From Melanocharis versteri (lineage: Eukaryota; Chordata; Aves; Passeriformes; Melanocharitidae): a stretch of DNA of 64,000 nucleotides. The DNA lies in NCBI GenBank assembly GCA_013397845.1, contig VZTG01008967.1, positions 1,387,925 through 1,451,924 of the forward strand, read 5' to 3'. Position 1 is the stretch's first letter, and every line of letters starts with the position of its first letter. The notes beneath the pieces were generated by a model, which made no database searches, had not been told where the DNA came from, and saw only the letters and a program-made list of their open reading frames with translations. This document shows positions 11,601 to 26,600 of this stretch, piece after piece. The translations under genes were made by a program, and so were the position numbers.

Positions 11601-14600
11601 CTGATACATCTTGGCTAATCTTTTTGTTCTTTCCTAAGTGCTTAAATATTACTTATTCCTGTATTTTTCTAGACTGAGTGGTCTACAAGTCCTCTGCTTT
11701 TTTTTTGTCCCTTTAACCCTATTTTCAAAGATAATCACTAACCTTCATCTTTTTATCAATCTGTTGCTTGCTTATTCTCTCATAGTTCTTGGCAGTGAGG
11801 ATATACATCCTGTCATTTGATGCATTTCCCGTTTTATTCCAGGGCTTGGTCTCCTGTCTCTGCACACTGTATGAATGTGCACACGCCTTGGGCTTTTTTG
11901 GAAGTTGGTTAGTTCCGTTCAAGAGCACAGCTTTGTCACACAGATAGGAGGGATATGTACTTCATCAAGTTTACCTTCAGCATTGTCCCAGGAGCCACTG
12001 CACCTTCAGGTACACTTGTGCTATGACCTGGTTCACACAGCTCTCTCTCATACCCTATTCACTCAGTAGCCTGTTAACTAATACATTATCTGACACTTGT
12101 TATTGTTGATGATAATATCAACAAAGAATTATGATCTTTTTTAAGTGACAGAGGTATTAAATTTGGCCCAGATGATTTAGAAGCAGTAAGCTAAAAGGAA
12201 TAGTAACTGCAGCTTTTAAGTGACATTAGTGATGAAAGTTAGTGCAAAAAAACCCAAACCAAAGCAATAAAAATCTAGAATTTCATATGCTGCACATAAT
12301 TTTACTGCTCTGCTGAATAACAAGCCAAGACTACATTCTTAGATGTTTCTTATAGTAATGTTTGCAGAGCAATCTCCTGTTGCCACTGGCATCCCTTCCC
12401 AATTGTGTCTCATCCTGCACTTGATCCTTTTCTGAGTGTGTCCCTGTATGCTGTGTTCCTTTAGATTTGTCAATAGAGATCAGAACTAATCTGCACTTTG
12501 TATTCTGATCTTTCCGTTTGAGCTCAACAGAGCTCAGTTGATCTCTCACTCTGTTGCCTGCTCTTCCTTTTCATCGAGGGCAGAATTGCAAATTATCATA
12601 ATTTAATTTCTATATGAAAACTACTAGCTCATCCGAATTATTTTCTGTTCCTTTTTAGGTTTGCATTTTCTCTTCAATTTAACCTACTCATTTTTCTAGA
12701 CTAATGAAGGCTACCTACTTGATGGTCACTGTCTTCATTGTACTCCTCACCCACTGTTAAAAATCACAAATAAACCAAGTTGCCTTCCAGCACAAGTTTC
12801 TTACAAAGTTTTCTCATATTGGCAAGCATCAAAATCCAGAGGAATTTCTTTTCCTCTTTTCTCCCTTCTTTATCTGTGCATGTTTTGGCTAATTATTCTG
12901 ATTGCTTCTGAAAAACCTGATTTGCTTGGCCCTTCTTGATTAGTGATGGAACAGTCGACTGTTGTGATACTGCCACTGCACTTCTGAGCATGCATTTGTA
13001 TCTCTGACACAGCTCAATTTTTTTTCTGTTCTGTTGTTTTTTGTTTGATGTTTTTATGTGGTTTTGGTTTTCTTTGGCCTGTTTTATTTTAATGATCCGT
13101 TCCTCTTCTGGTAGAGGATGGTGATTAAATGGATTTTCAGTATAATCTCCATGTGCAGATTTACTGGGGAGTGCAGTGGGGACTTCAGTACGCTGTTAGT
13201 ACTAGTGGATGCCATATGTGTTTTGACATAATGGGATGTGATTGTATGACTCCATTCTTGCCTTCCCAAGGAGGTTGGGTTTCAGGTATCCTTCCCTGAC
13301 TGGCTTGCCCAGCTCATGTTCAAAAGCACTGGTACCAGACGCTATGTAAGCTGTAAGCAGTTATAAAAGGAAAAGTATTCTGTTTCTTGTTTACTGGATT
13401 AAGCTGCATTTTACTAGCTTTGAAGCTGTGAAACTCCTATTTAAGAATTTGATCTACCCTGTTTTTCTATAAGCAACTAGGAAAAGTAACTTAACAACTT
13501 GTTTCCCAATGTTAAAAAGCTGTTGCAATTATCCTCAGTGTATCACTACACTACCACTAGTTAAACTGTTAGTAAAAAATGAAGTGTGCCTGAGGCAAGT
13601 TTTTTCATATTTATTTCTAAGTTTGACTTAAAAGAAAATTCTGATTTGAGTTTTGTAATCTTTATTTTACCCTCTTATGTTAAAAAGTCCATGGAAAGTG
13701 TAGAACTCTGCAAATACCACAAAGCTGGGAAGGGTACAAGAACCTAGACATATAAACACAAGACCTTTATATCCTGTTCAGTAGCAGACCAGCCAGAATT
13801 GAGTGGAGTTTTTTCTTCGTCATGCAGCTGTCACTCCATCCTTATTTCCCACCTAAATCTGTGTGCCCCAAAATGCTCAAGTAACTCTCTAGGCTGAGCT
13901 CACTGAATGATATTATGAATTATGCTACACCAGATGATCTTAATGGTCCCCTTCTGTCTTGGCTTGTGTGGAGATGGATGTAGGAATGGATTTCCTGGCT
14001 TTACACATGCTTAGAACTTGCTTATCCGACAGTCTAGCAACAAGAATACCTATACAAGCTGTGCAGAGAGAGTGGGGGAGAGGTCTGCCCCGATATATTT
14101 AACAATGTGAGTTATCTTATGTTGCATTTATAAATGCCAATATGTCATCTTAGCCAGGTTGGGGAAATCCTCTCTTACCAGATATTTCTAAGATCAGGCA
14201 ATTTCAAATCTTTCATCGTTCAGAAGCTGCTTTCTCAGAAAGTGTGATTTAGAGTTACAGCTTAGAGAAATACTAATTACCGCTGCGATAGGGATTTTGC
14301 CACAAATTTATGAAACCTGTCTGTCCTGAACAAAGAACAGCAATGCAGCTACTAAAAGATAAATGGAAACACTACATATGCCTGGTTTTCTCTAAGGAGT
14401 AAAAAATAATTTTATGACATTTAGACTAGTTTTAACCAGAGGGGGAAAAAAGTCCTGATATTTAGATGTCAAATACATGGCAGTTTTGGAAACAAGCACA
14501 TAAAATATAGAATATTACTTCTAATTAGTTTGTCTTACTGTTTGTTTGCTAATCTGTCCTTGTGTACTAGCTGACCAATAAGCAGAAACTAATTTTCAAG

Positions 14601-17600
14601 TCAGATGAACCATATGCTGATTTTTTATGTAAAACCAGTAATAGGGGATGGGAATGAAGAGATTTTGGTATAATACTCAAAGACTTAAGGGTATAATTAA
14701 AGCTTTGTGGAGGAGATCTGGACCCGTGCTTGCAGTACACTGATGATGCAGGAAGGAGCTGGTGGGTTTGTATAGGATAAGTTGATGAGATGGGGCTGTG
14801 TGAACTGATTGTGGGCATTCCTGTGGCTGGGATTGCAACAGACACAGGGGAGCTTTGGCATTATTGCAGTGAAGTGTGTAAGAGATCTCTGAGGATATCA
14901 GGCTAAATACTGAAGATCCTCTCTTTTTACTTGTATTACTGTATTAATGTAGTTGCATTACACATGAAGAAATTTTCACATGTAAAAATAATAATTGCAA
15001 ATGCAGGTATAAGTTAAGGTTTTCTTTCCTTTTTTAAAAAGCAGATATAATAGGCTGTGATCATTGCATCATCAGGAAACCCAAGATGGACTTTTTTTTG
15101 CTGTAGCAGAGTTTTATCATCCTGTCACCTATGGCAGTGGAAACACTGTTAAATACCTTTATACAGCATGCTTTTCTGGTGGTTACCTACAGTGAGTTAA
15201 TATTTTAAGGACAGGACTTCATTTTTATTTATTTAGCAATAAAAAGATATATTGGTATCATTAGAAAATACTAAATGCATAGTGTATAATCTAAAATAGA
15301 AATAAACAATGGGAACAGGTTTTAATAAATATTGCAATCAATTTGATACTAAAATTGTGCATTTTTTCTGGTATTCTTCTTCTAGTTTGAATTCACGATT
15401 TCATAGTACAGCTACTTTAGAAATGAAGCACTGTATTTAGGATAATGAAAACATATTTAAGTAAAATAAGTTCCTCTTTTGTACTTCTTTCAGTTTTTGA
15501 GCTATTCCTTTATCTTAATTGGTTTTGTGTTTTTAGGACACTTCATTGGAATAAGTACTGTGGGCAATGATATATTTTCTAGTTGTATTTTCTGCTTATC
15601 TGCTCCGTGTTTGGTTATGTACAAGATGATGGGAGATACTGCTTTTTCTACATACTTTACTAGTAAAAGTATTCTAAAAAAAGACCTCCCAACTTTATAG
15701 GAGTGGCATTTTTATCAGTGGTAGTTACTGTACTTCTTATTACTTCTTCTGTAAAGTAAAAATCAGTGTTGCAGAAAAGTTCTTGTGAAGATGGTGAGTC
15801 GGAAGAAGGTCTGAGGTGTGTACTTGTGGATTTTACCTTGGGGATTTTTTCAGTGACAAGTTTGTCTTGTTTCTCAGCCATATTATGTCTGAGTATGTGA
15901 GGATGACGGACACAGAGCGTGACCAGATAGATCAAGATGCCCAGGTGTTTATGCGAACGTGTGCTGATGCCATTCATCAGCTCAGAACAGAAGGTAAACC
16001 AAGCAGCTCTTACATGGTTTTTTTAGATCTCGATAAAGGCTGAAGTAATGCTGAATATTACATGGTGAATCTTAAATGCATTAGGAGAGAGACTGGGGAA
16101 GTCTCATTGCCTTTTTGTTTGTGTCTGTGTAATCCCATTGGCTGATTAGTACTGTAATTCCATTTTCTTTAATGGTAGTAGAAGGGGGAGCCAGAACATA
16201 GAATTTTATTTATGTGTTCAAATACACCAGTTAACAAGTGTAAAAAAGAGTCTTAAATATTTGCTATTTGAGTAGTAATTCAGCACTGTGGCACAGAGGC
16301 CTAAATCAAAGCTCTCTAAATTTGATGGTTGTCTTTTACTAGCTTGTCTACCTGTAAAGTATTACAGTATAATACTTCCAAGTTTGAGATAATTAAATAA
16401 CTTTAACAGACTCCTGGTAAATTAAAAGCATTTTTGACAACTTGAATATGGGATCATACCTTCACTACACTATCTTGTGGAAGTCGTAGAGAGAGAATTT
16501 CTGTGTTGCCATTTTCAAGTTGACTTGCTGCATCTCTGTATTTTATCAATACACAAAATATTTTCATCAGCTTTTAAATGCCATTTAAATTTTTCAGAAT
16601 CAGCATTATTCAGAATCACTGAACATCAGTCATGCATGGGAACTGCATAGTATAAAAATGAGAAATATCAATATATGTGAATAAAAAGGATGTTTGACAC
16701 AATAAGTCCCAAGTATTTCCACGTAGTCTATACACCAGAGAATTTGAACCAGTTCAATAATTTAAGCAAGTTAAATCTCTAGATCTGCTTTGCTGTGCTT
16801 AGCTAGATGACACCTATTCCTGTTTAGAGTTTAAATGACATAATAGAACTGTGTGACATGTATAAAAATACTACAGGACACCAGTTATTTTTAGTTTTTG
16901 GTTTGTTGTAATGACTTGCTGTTTTAGAGAATATATTTAAATAATGTTTAAAAGAAATACTAATATATAACATCTATAAAATGTGAGTAGACTTTTGAAT
17001 ATAACTTGCATATCAACTGAAACTGCAAACTGTTGTGGAATTCAGTAAAAAGTTAAAAGATTGTCTTATATCTTTTTTTTTAATTTCAGCACACAAGGGT
17101 ATCCAGTCTGCTCAGGTAAAGGAGCACAGAACAGCTGTCTTGGACTTCATTGAAGATTACTTAAAAAGTACTTAGTATTTATTGAATAGTTACAAATGGA
17201 TGATTGCATTTTCCAAGAAAGGAATCTTGCTCTTTTAACCTGAAATTTTGTTTACTGCTGTCTTGAACAGGAGTGTGCAAGCTGTATTCTGAACAAAGAG
17301 CCATCCGAGTTAAGCGAGTCATAGATAAGAAGAGACTGTGAGTAGTGTCAAAAAATAGTTTAACTGTGCCTTTCACTTGTAGGACATTCAACAAAACCAT
17401 TGCTCGTGTTTAGATTCTAAGGAGATTGTTTCAATGGAAGTTTGTGGCTGGATGAACAACTTCTACTGTCAGCAGGTGCATTCCAGGGCTCTTTACCCTT
17501 CAGGCTTGTGAAGTTAAGTCTGAAGATGGCAGAGTGCCATTATAGTGTTGTAGTTCTCATTTAGGTAAATGATAAAAGCACCAGATCAGTAAAATGTGGG

Positions 17601-20600
17601 TTAATAAACATATTTGACTTATACAAATTCACCAAAATATTTTTTTGCCTTTTTTTAAAAAGTTCCTATCTTTCTGCTGAACAAGTGACTGTGTTGTTAA
17701 TAAATACTACTTGAGATGGCAGGTGTTCATGGCAAGCAGAAGCATGATGAAAATAAAAAACTTGAATGTAACTTCTGAACTGAAACAAAAGTTTCCACTT
17801 CCTATAGTGGCACTTGTTAAGGCTGCTATTGTAGAGCTGAAAATGTCTAGGAGACGTTAAAGTTCATGTGCTTCCTGCCTTTTTGGTCTGTGGGATTTTT
17901 TTCAGTCAAGTTTCAAACTCCGTATTTCTTCAGTTTCTTTTTCTGCATACTCCCAATTGTAAGAATGATAGGGAAAATGGGGAGGTTTGTAATTTATGTA
18001 ATTCCTGAGAGGCTTTCCATGTCTTCTCACTCTGCATTATTTGAATAGTAACCTCAAGGTCCATTACCTATATTTTAATTTTTAAAAATATCATTCTAGA
18101 ACATGCATATAAATAAATTCTTGAGTGTTTTTCCAAGACTTGATGCTGGTTTATCAGTTTGGTGTTTGGCTTGATCAGCTGCAGTTAAATCGAACCCAGA
18201 GAAATGTTTTCAAAAGTTCGTAAGTATATTTTATTCAGAATGATTCAGCCTTATTAAGCACAATTAGATTCACTCAAATATATCCTCATGAGACGTAAAT
18301 AATAGTGCAAAGCCAAACCAAGAAAACAAAATACCCCAAACCGCTTTTGAAATTTGGTAAGAAGTAATGAGAGAAAAGTAAGGCATTTGTGTTTTTATAG
18401 CTCCCATAACTTTTCAGAAAAAAAACATACAGAAACAAACTTTGTCGTATTTTTCATGTGTAAAAATACAGAATCTTATCAGTATTCTTCATGTGAAAGA
18501 GCTTCAAAGAAAGATAGCATTGTTCCTGCAGTTGTAGCAGTGGCTAATGAATACCAGCTCTTCTGTTAGTTAGTACTCTTATGTTACTGTTTCCATGTGA
18601 AATCCCAGGTTCAGGATTTCTCAGACGAATAAACAGAGAAAAAACCTCAATTTAATGCGTTATTTCAGAAGTTAGAGTGCCACTTAACTAAAGAGCAATA
18701 AGGCATTAAGAATTAACCCAAAAGATACATTCTTTTTATGCAGTATTGGAGAGTCCCTCTATGCTTCTCTGTATGGATGCAAGAACTAGAAAACAGATGT
18801 TGACCAGGTCGAGTCTGGATGCACTGCAGATGTGATGTAACGGCTAAATTGTCATTTAAATTAAAATTTAATTTAAATAAATCACAGGGCATAACCCAAT
18901 CCTTATTATGACTTAAAGAAAAATAGTATGGTTGATTTGTAATTTCCCTGAGGATTTCAGCAGATGCTTTATGTGATAAGAACGTGTATCCTCTCTTAAA
19001 AGAACTAGGTATTCTTTAAACAGCGCATCCCAGACACTTTGTTCATTTTAAATTGAAAGTTTCCTGTATTCCCATACTGTGCAAAGCAAGGACAACAAAC
19101 AATAAAGGAATTTAGAAATAAATTAATCCTAGTGTAGCTCTTCTCTCCTGCAGTTTAGCCAATTTAAAATATGTGCATATCAGACAATACTGAAAAGTTT
19201 GCCATAGAAATATATTTCATCATGTTTCCTTTTATATTGATAACTATCCTAAGCTCTTCAACAAATTGCCTGAGTGTTATAACGTTCTTACTGAAGTTGC
19301 CTTTATGTATTCACTCACATTTTTGATTAAAAAGTTCTGCTGCTTAGGACTAGTTTCGTAGAAAGGAAAGCTGAGAAATAGGAACACAAGCATTGTTTTC
19401 TGTAGAGATACTTGGTTGTGATTTTCAATTTTAATGTTTATCGGCATTCAACATTATATTTCATTTCAATTTTAAACTTCTTTTTCCATTAGAAGCTTTT
19501 GTGAATTATGTATGCAGTTATTCAAATCAAGCTGATATTTCTGTTACCTGGGGAATTGGTGTTTTATTAGTATTAAAACTATTATTTGAACTGCACAGAT
19601 ATGTAGATAAGTATTTTTTTTTCTTATTATTAGGCAAATTTGAGAGGGAGGAGATGAGAGAAGAAGACTTCTTCTCTGTAAAATTACCAAAAGCCCAGTA
19701 CTTGCAGACGTTTTATAACTAAAAAAGGTTCCGTGCTACTGTTTTTTCTTGTTAAATAGCAATCCCTCAGTGATTAGAATTGCATTATATTCTGTTTTTC
19801 ACAGAATTTTCTAATTATGGGTTAGAATTTAGACACAATGCAAAGAAGGAACACAAAAAGCAACACCTTCTGTTAGGCACGGGGAGAACTGCAAATCATA
19901 ACGAGATTAACTGTTGATTATATTTGAGAGGGTAGGAAGTGATAAGGGTGGCACAGCAGGTGATTCCACCCATTGCTTTTTGGTTTTTTGGTTCTTTACC
20001 TTCTCCAACAGCATTGCTAAACATTTAACTGTTTGCTAAGTAGCAGTTACAGAATTCATTGTAGACAACAATAAACCACAGAAATTTACTGGGAAAAAAT
20101 ACATTGCCACTAATTTTCAACATTTTTTGATGCCACACTGAAACATACTTGACAAGTACTTAATACATAATCATTGAATAAGCTTGTCATGTTTTGCATT
20201 GCCTTTGTAGTAAAATTACTTAATAGGGACTTAGAAGTAGTATAAAAAAGCTAATTCTATTGTATTTCCTTCATGATAATTGAAAATATAAAGTAAAATT
20301 ATCATTATTATTTGAAAAAAAAAGAAGTAGTGCTTGGCCATTGCGACTAAAAATTTTTGACTATGACCAAAATGTTGGCTTTTTAAAAAAAAAAATTAAT
20401 ACACTGGATTTTTGAGAGGAAGTTTAATAAAGTGTCAGTATCTTTATGCTGTAGCCTTCAATATTCTCCTCAACTCTGAGCATGTGGTGCATTTTGTGCA
20501 GGAATACTATTCATGCTTTCTTTGCCTTTGTAACAATATTTCAGTGACAGTTGCTAAGTACATTTTGTATCTTGACTGGAAAATCTTTAATGTGATGTTT

Positions 20601-23600
20601 GCAAGAGTTAAAGTATTGAATTTAGTAATCTCTGGTTGTTCTCATTTTAGAGGAATACATCTGTGTAATATCAGTTAAATCATACTCTCTTTTACCTCTA
20701 GGTCCAAACTTGAACCTGAGCAGAGCAATGTGTCCAAATCACCTCTTTCTGCTGAAAAATCTTCACAGAGTCCTTCAGATGATTCTGAAGAAAAACTTTC
20801 TGCTGAGGAAAGCAAAGGTAAGAATAAAATGTAATTATGTTTTACTTCTTGTGGCAAGACCTGTCTGGTCAATAGTACTTCCTTCACTTTAGAAGGGCCA
20901 CTTGCTGTGACTGTGGCATGTTTTCCATTTTCATCTTCCTTGAGCTGATCAGGCTTCTGTGAAGCATATTGTAAGACTGAGGAAGCAAAATCTTAAACTT
21001 TCTCACATGTCAGCTAAACAAGTCTTATGCTTTGCTGAATTCTTCATCCTCTTAATAACCTCCTTATGAACTCTTTCCTTTTAATTTATTTTTATCAATA
21101 TCATATCTTCTGAAATGCGTCTGATTTTTCCATATTCCTTTCACTGAATGCAAGGAATTAGAAAGTAGGTCAATGACTCTCTGGGAACATTCTGTAGTTT
21201 TTAAGCACAGAGACCTTGAGTTGGACACTTCTACAGTAGGAACTCAAAGGTGGAACATGCTCACAGAGAGGAGGTTATTGGCTGGCCAGAATCAGTAGTT
21301 CTGGGGCTTTCTTCCTGACAGCAGTGAGTTGCCCTGCTGGGAGGATTGCACCTCATCTTTCTGTGCGCAGGAGATAGCCAGAAGTCCAAAGCACTATCTC
21401 TGACCCTGGGGTCATTTCAAATGGTGCATATCTTGACAGGATTTGTGAGCATTGGTTCTCATTCCTTGGTTGCCTGCTTCTCAGGCTGAGGGGTAGAAGC
21501 CATTTCAATTCTCTTAGCCATTTCAGCCTGTCCTGGGATGTGTATGCTGGCAGAGCTTTGGAGCAGTGTGCCTTTTGGAGTACCACCACTATGCAGATAA
21601 TTTCAGGTTTCATGCCTTAAGAGAAATTTGTTTCTGTGATTCTGGAGTTGCTTTCCCTGGCTTGAGTTCTCCCACTTGTGCTGTCTAAAGGAGACCAAGG
21701 TACCCTGTGATTTACAGCAGGAATTTTTTTCCTTCTAATTGCATTACATTGGGATAATACTTCATCAGGATAGAACCAATGCAATGGTTGGCCATATTAT
21801 TCTGATAAACAGTTGTTGTTTCTTTAGTGATTTTTATTAAAAGAGTGAATTTCCTCTGTTAGGTGACTCCAGGGCCATACAGAGGGTGGATTCATGTGAA
21901 GTGGGTGCTCCATTTCTGGATGAAGTCTCTAGTGCTGAATTACCTCACAGTGTGTGAACAGCTTCATTTTCTGATAATGGCTTTGCTTATCTTCCTAACC
22001 AGTTTGTACTTCTGCAGCCCTATCAGTGAGCCTTTTTTTTCCCCTGACACTGAATTTATTGTGAGAAGTACAGGTTTTGATTATGTGCCATTTCTAGTGC
22101 TTACTACCTTTTTATAGTGTGTCATAAGTGATGCAGCACACAGGCACATAGATGAGTTTCACCTTAACCCGTTATCAGTACTTTGCAGCTGTGAGCTGCT
22201 GCCACTAGAGAAGCAGCAGCATAGTAGCACCTTCATTGCCCTGTGGTCTTTCCTTGTTACCAAATGTCCCTGCAATCTCTGGAAGCGTGCACTCCCACCA
22301 CATAGTGTCATTACAATTTTTAGCTCCAAAAATATGTGCCACACCATGGAAAATACTGTTCCTTGGTTGCCTTGGACACAGCAAACCACTGCAGTAAATA
22401 GAAATGCAGCTATTTTATTGCACATTAATTTTGATTACTCCAGTTTTCACTTTTATGAGTTTTTGCTTTAATTTTTTTGAGAAAGTAGTGTCCTGCCACA
22501 CAAGTGGTGCTGCTGCAGTACTTACGAGGGGTTGCTGACTAGACTTTGAGAAAACGATGGGACTTGTATATCAAAATAAATCTGTCTGGAACAGTATGCA
22601 AATGCACAGAGCCTGTGATTCCTCACATAAGGGTAAGTGCTGGTTGCTGCTGCTTATAGGAATCAGCCTTGTGACTTTGCTGGTAGGTGGTTGTCAAAGT
22701 GTGAAAATAACATGAACAAGATGACTAGGAAACAAGAAGCTCAGTTTAAATCTTACAGCCTTTGATTTAGATTTTTTTTTTTCCAAGTAACTTTTCAAAT
22801 TTTTAGGAAGCCGGAGAAATGTTTGCATTTTGAAATAAGCCATTTCATCCTCAGGATGTTGGTGGTTTAGAGAATGGTGTTAATTTGTTTTTATGAATTA
22901 GCCATCAGCAGCATGCCTGGGTCCCTTAGGTTAAATCTCATCTGTAAAGATACTTTTGAGAGCAGCTTGTGGTCCTGTGCTTAATTTGAACACTGTGATG
23001 AACAGCTGAATGTGCTACTTGATGTGCTGAAGCACAACTTGGGTTTTGTCTGGTTTTTTGGCAGAAACCAAAGCAAAATGTGATTACTTTTGTTTTGAGG
23101 CAAAGCACCTGTTTACATTAGAATTATAGTGGACATGCCTCACGGTAGGAAAATAGTCTCTCTGAAGAGTGCTTTTATATACTGGCAGTATTTATTTGCA
23201 TATTACAAATTTGACATTTAGTTTATGGAAATAAATGTAAATAATGAGTAGCTTTTGAACTGGTCCACAAGCTTAGCAGCTGTCTCCTTTCAGCATGGAA
23301 AAAGGCTGAGAGGATTTGATCATTATTTTCTATCTGTCATGAGTTAACTACTTCTCTTTCTGAAATAGAAATGTAGTTTGGCTTTTGCTGGCTGAATTGC
23401 AGAAAAGCATTAACGTCAGCTCCATGAAAGCTGCAGAAAGCCCAAAACACAGTGCAGTGGCAGGAGGAACCCTGGGGAGATACATGTTTCTTGCTTACCT
23501 CTTACCATAAGTATAGTTGCTTATTAGCAGTCACATTGGATACAGGTGCTGGTTTTTGAACAGTGTTGGCAGTGCCTGAAACTAATTGGTTCCTCTGGGA

Positions 23601-26600
23601 TAAAATAGGAATTTTTTTTTTCCCTCCATAAACTAATTATCTTATTTTGTTTAAATATGGTGAATAATTTATTATAATCTTGATATAATGTAAATACATT
23701 GATTACCTAAACAAGTAAGTTTTGTGTTTCTGTGAAATAGATTTGAAATATTGATAATACCCCATGGAAAAAAATAGTTGGATGCTTTCTAAGCAATCTT
23801 TAAAGAGATTCTTGGGTTTATATTTTACTACTCATAAGAAAGAATTGGTCTGGTTTTGGGTTTGGGTTTTTAAAAAAAATTTATTATATTCTTTATCCAC
23901 ATCCCTCATTTGTAACATTATCATTGTTTATGCATCCTGGTTAGGTTGTTGGGAGGCCAAAAAAAAACATTTATAAAGGAGACATACACAATACTCTTCT
24001 ACAATAATAATGTTTTCAAGAGTTTGCACAAATACTATCATGAAGGATAGAAAGGAAAACTTCTCCTTATATCTCTTTCCATATATGTGTTTATAAATAG
24101 GACTGCTCCTTTCAGAGGCTTCCCAAGACAAGTCAGTCTCTGAATGATGATGCATCAGTGCTGCTTAAGCAATTGAAAAAAATTATGTCTAGGAAGTTAT
24201 AACAAAACTAATTAAAATACACATAAATGCTTAAAAAATTGACCGGGATAAATAGGAAGCCTGAAATGTATGAAAAAGTAAAAACTAAATCTTTCTGTGT
24301 TTTTATTTGCAACCTGCCTCTGATACATCAAAGCAGGTTGAGTGTTGATCCATTGTGAGGTGGTACAAATCTCTCTTGGGTTTTGTAAGACTGTTACAGC
24401 CAGTGGGGAGAAGAGAAGCTTTCAAGGCTGCAGTCCTACAAGGTTTTTAAACACTGATGCTAGAACAGCTTCAGAAACTGTAGATTCCTGTAGCACAGTT
24501 TCTTTTCTTTCCCATTCTAACTTCTTCCTCTATAATCAGAAGTATATAATTAAGCCTAAAATTAAATCTTCCAGAAGGGAATATCCCAGAAATAGCCCTT
24601 CAAGATCTTTTATGCCCGACTCATACAAAGATTTATGCAGATGAGTACCTTTAATCAAAGGGGAAATAGTACTGAAATGAATGAAGCAGCTTTGATGTGT
24701 TACGGTTAATTTTTGAGGTTGGAGCTGATTTCTGTTATTTGCAGGAAGACCCCTTGCACAGTGTGATGTGGGATACTGTAATAGGAAATTTGAACAGCAT
24801 GACAAAATCAAGTTTGTCTGTGAGCTTTGCTCAAAACATCTTTGAGATTGTCTTTAGTTTTTGAAAGGAGAAGCTGGTGGTTCTGTCAAGTCTCACTGGA
24901 AGATAATACTTTGCTTATAGACTGTCATTTTGAAAATTGTGTGGTTTTATCTGTTAAAAGACAACTGCTGTAGTATTTTGTGTCCTAAAATCTCTTAGTG
25001 CATTATGAGTTGTTTTACATCCTCCTCTGTATGTTAATGCAACTCCCTTTAGTTCACAAAATTAAACTTACACGTAGACTTTGGCCCAGTTCGGACATTA
25101 AGGGTTATTGGTGTAATTTTGTGCTGTAAATACAGGGTGAATCTCAGTAACTGACAAAGGAGATACAACAATTTCATCTTCAGTCTAACAAACACGGATG
25201 AAAAATTACTTTGACTTTACTATTCAGTGCCCTGTACTATTCAGTGTCTCAAGTGTTTGGTGGTTCTTTTACAGACAGGAATCTGCCCGATGCCCAAAGT
25301 AACCTTGGATTATGGGGGGACGGCAAAGGTGAAGATGAGCTGTCACCTGAAGAAATACAAGTGGTATGCTTATCTTGTGTCTAATTGTCTGTTTGATTGT
25401 ATTTTCTGCTAAATTCATAGGTGGTAAAAAAAAAAAGTACAGATTCACCTAAATTAATTTTTAACATTTTATGCAGTAAGAAGATATACCTTTTGCTTGT
25501 GACTTCCTGGTTCTTCTGGTAGCAGATAATATTTAAAAAGGCTACAAAATATTTTCATGGAGACATGAAATTATTAAAAACTTTGTCTTTCAACAATTGA
25601 AAGTAAAATTGTTTTCTACCATTACAATTACTAATTGCTTTGTTTAGTCAGGAAACAATAGAAGTCAAGGCAACATCAGAAGAATCATAATGAAACTTCT
25701 GAAAGAATAAATTGTTTGCCCTTTTTCCTTGGACAATTTCTAGAACACAGCTTAAATAGTTGTACTATTTAACTATTACTGTGAAGTTATACTTCATTGT
25801 ATTTCATTTTATTTTTTATTATCAAAATCAGATTGATTTCCTAGAAGGAATAGCTACAAGGTGTCTTATCACAACAGAATTTCATGAATTTTAACATTTT
25901 TGCATTTCTCTGCTATCAGCATGTTTATAGATTGTTTGATCCAATTCTACTTACAGTTGAACAGATATAATAGAACATTTCTGACATAGGCATGATTGCT
26001 GACAGCCTGTCAGATTTTTTGATATTCCAAAACTTTATCATTTTGAACATAGTTCAAAATTCCTAGAAAACCTCTCTACATTAGCACACATTGCCTTGGG
26101 TTTATATAAAGAAAGAAAAACTGATTTCAATCAGTAGCTGTGCAGATTTCAGAACAGTGAGCTTTACTAGGGCAAAGGGCTGCAGCAGTATGACTTTGTG
26201 AAGCTTCCTTGGCAGTGATTCGAGGTGTTCCCAGACACAGCGCACATCATTCTTCCAGCCAGAGATGAGTAAGCTGCACGTAATTATGGTATGGCTTGCT
26301 AAAAAGAAAATGCTCTTCAGAGGCTGCTCTGTATGCTCTCATATTGTTCTTGAGTGCCAGTCTAAAATTCAGAGGCTTAGTCCTGCTTTCTGTTTTCTTT
26401 TGAAAGAGAATTCTTTACATATTTTCATTCTCCTGTCTTTAGGCACAGTACTGTTAGGCCCCTTGCTGTCAGCTTCCAGAGAAACAGGGGGAAACGAGTT
26501 GGAGATGATGGCTCTGACAGGGCCTTCTGACTGGAAGCTAAATGCAGGTTGTGTTTTGTAGGCCTAGGATCATAGGAAAAACCTTCTCTCTGAAAGGGTT

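Larger units (their letters stand above)
5675..15877 (+). other. STX18: STX18 intron, 10.2 kb
   Basis: This is a GT-AG intron between the residue-79 halves. It contains the solo LTR at 8374-8966 and the old CR1 at about 10855-11740, both in antisense orientation. I see no coding exon in the rest; the open frames present are short and lack recognisable homology. Confidence 0.9.
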
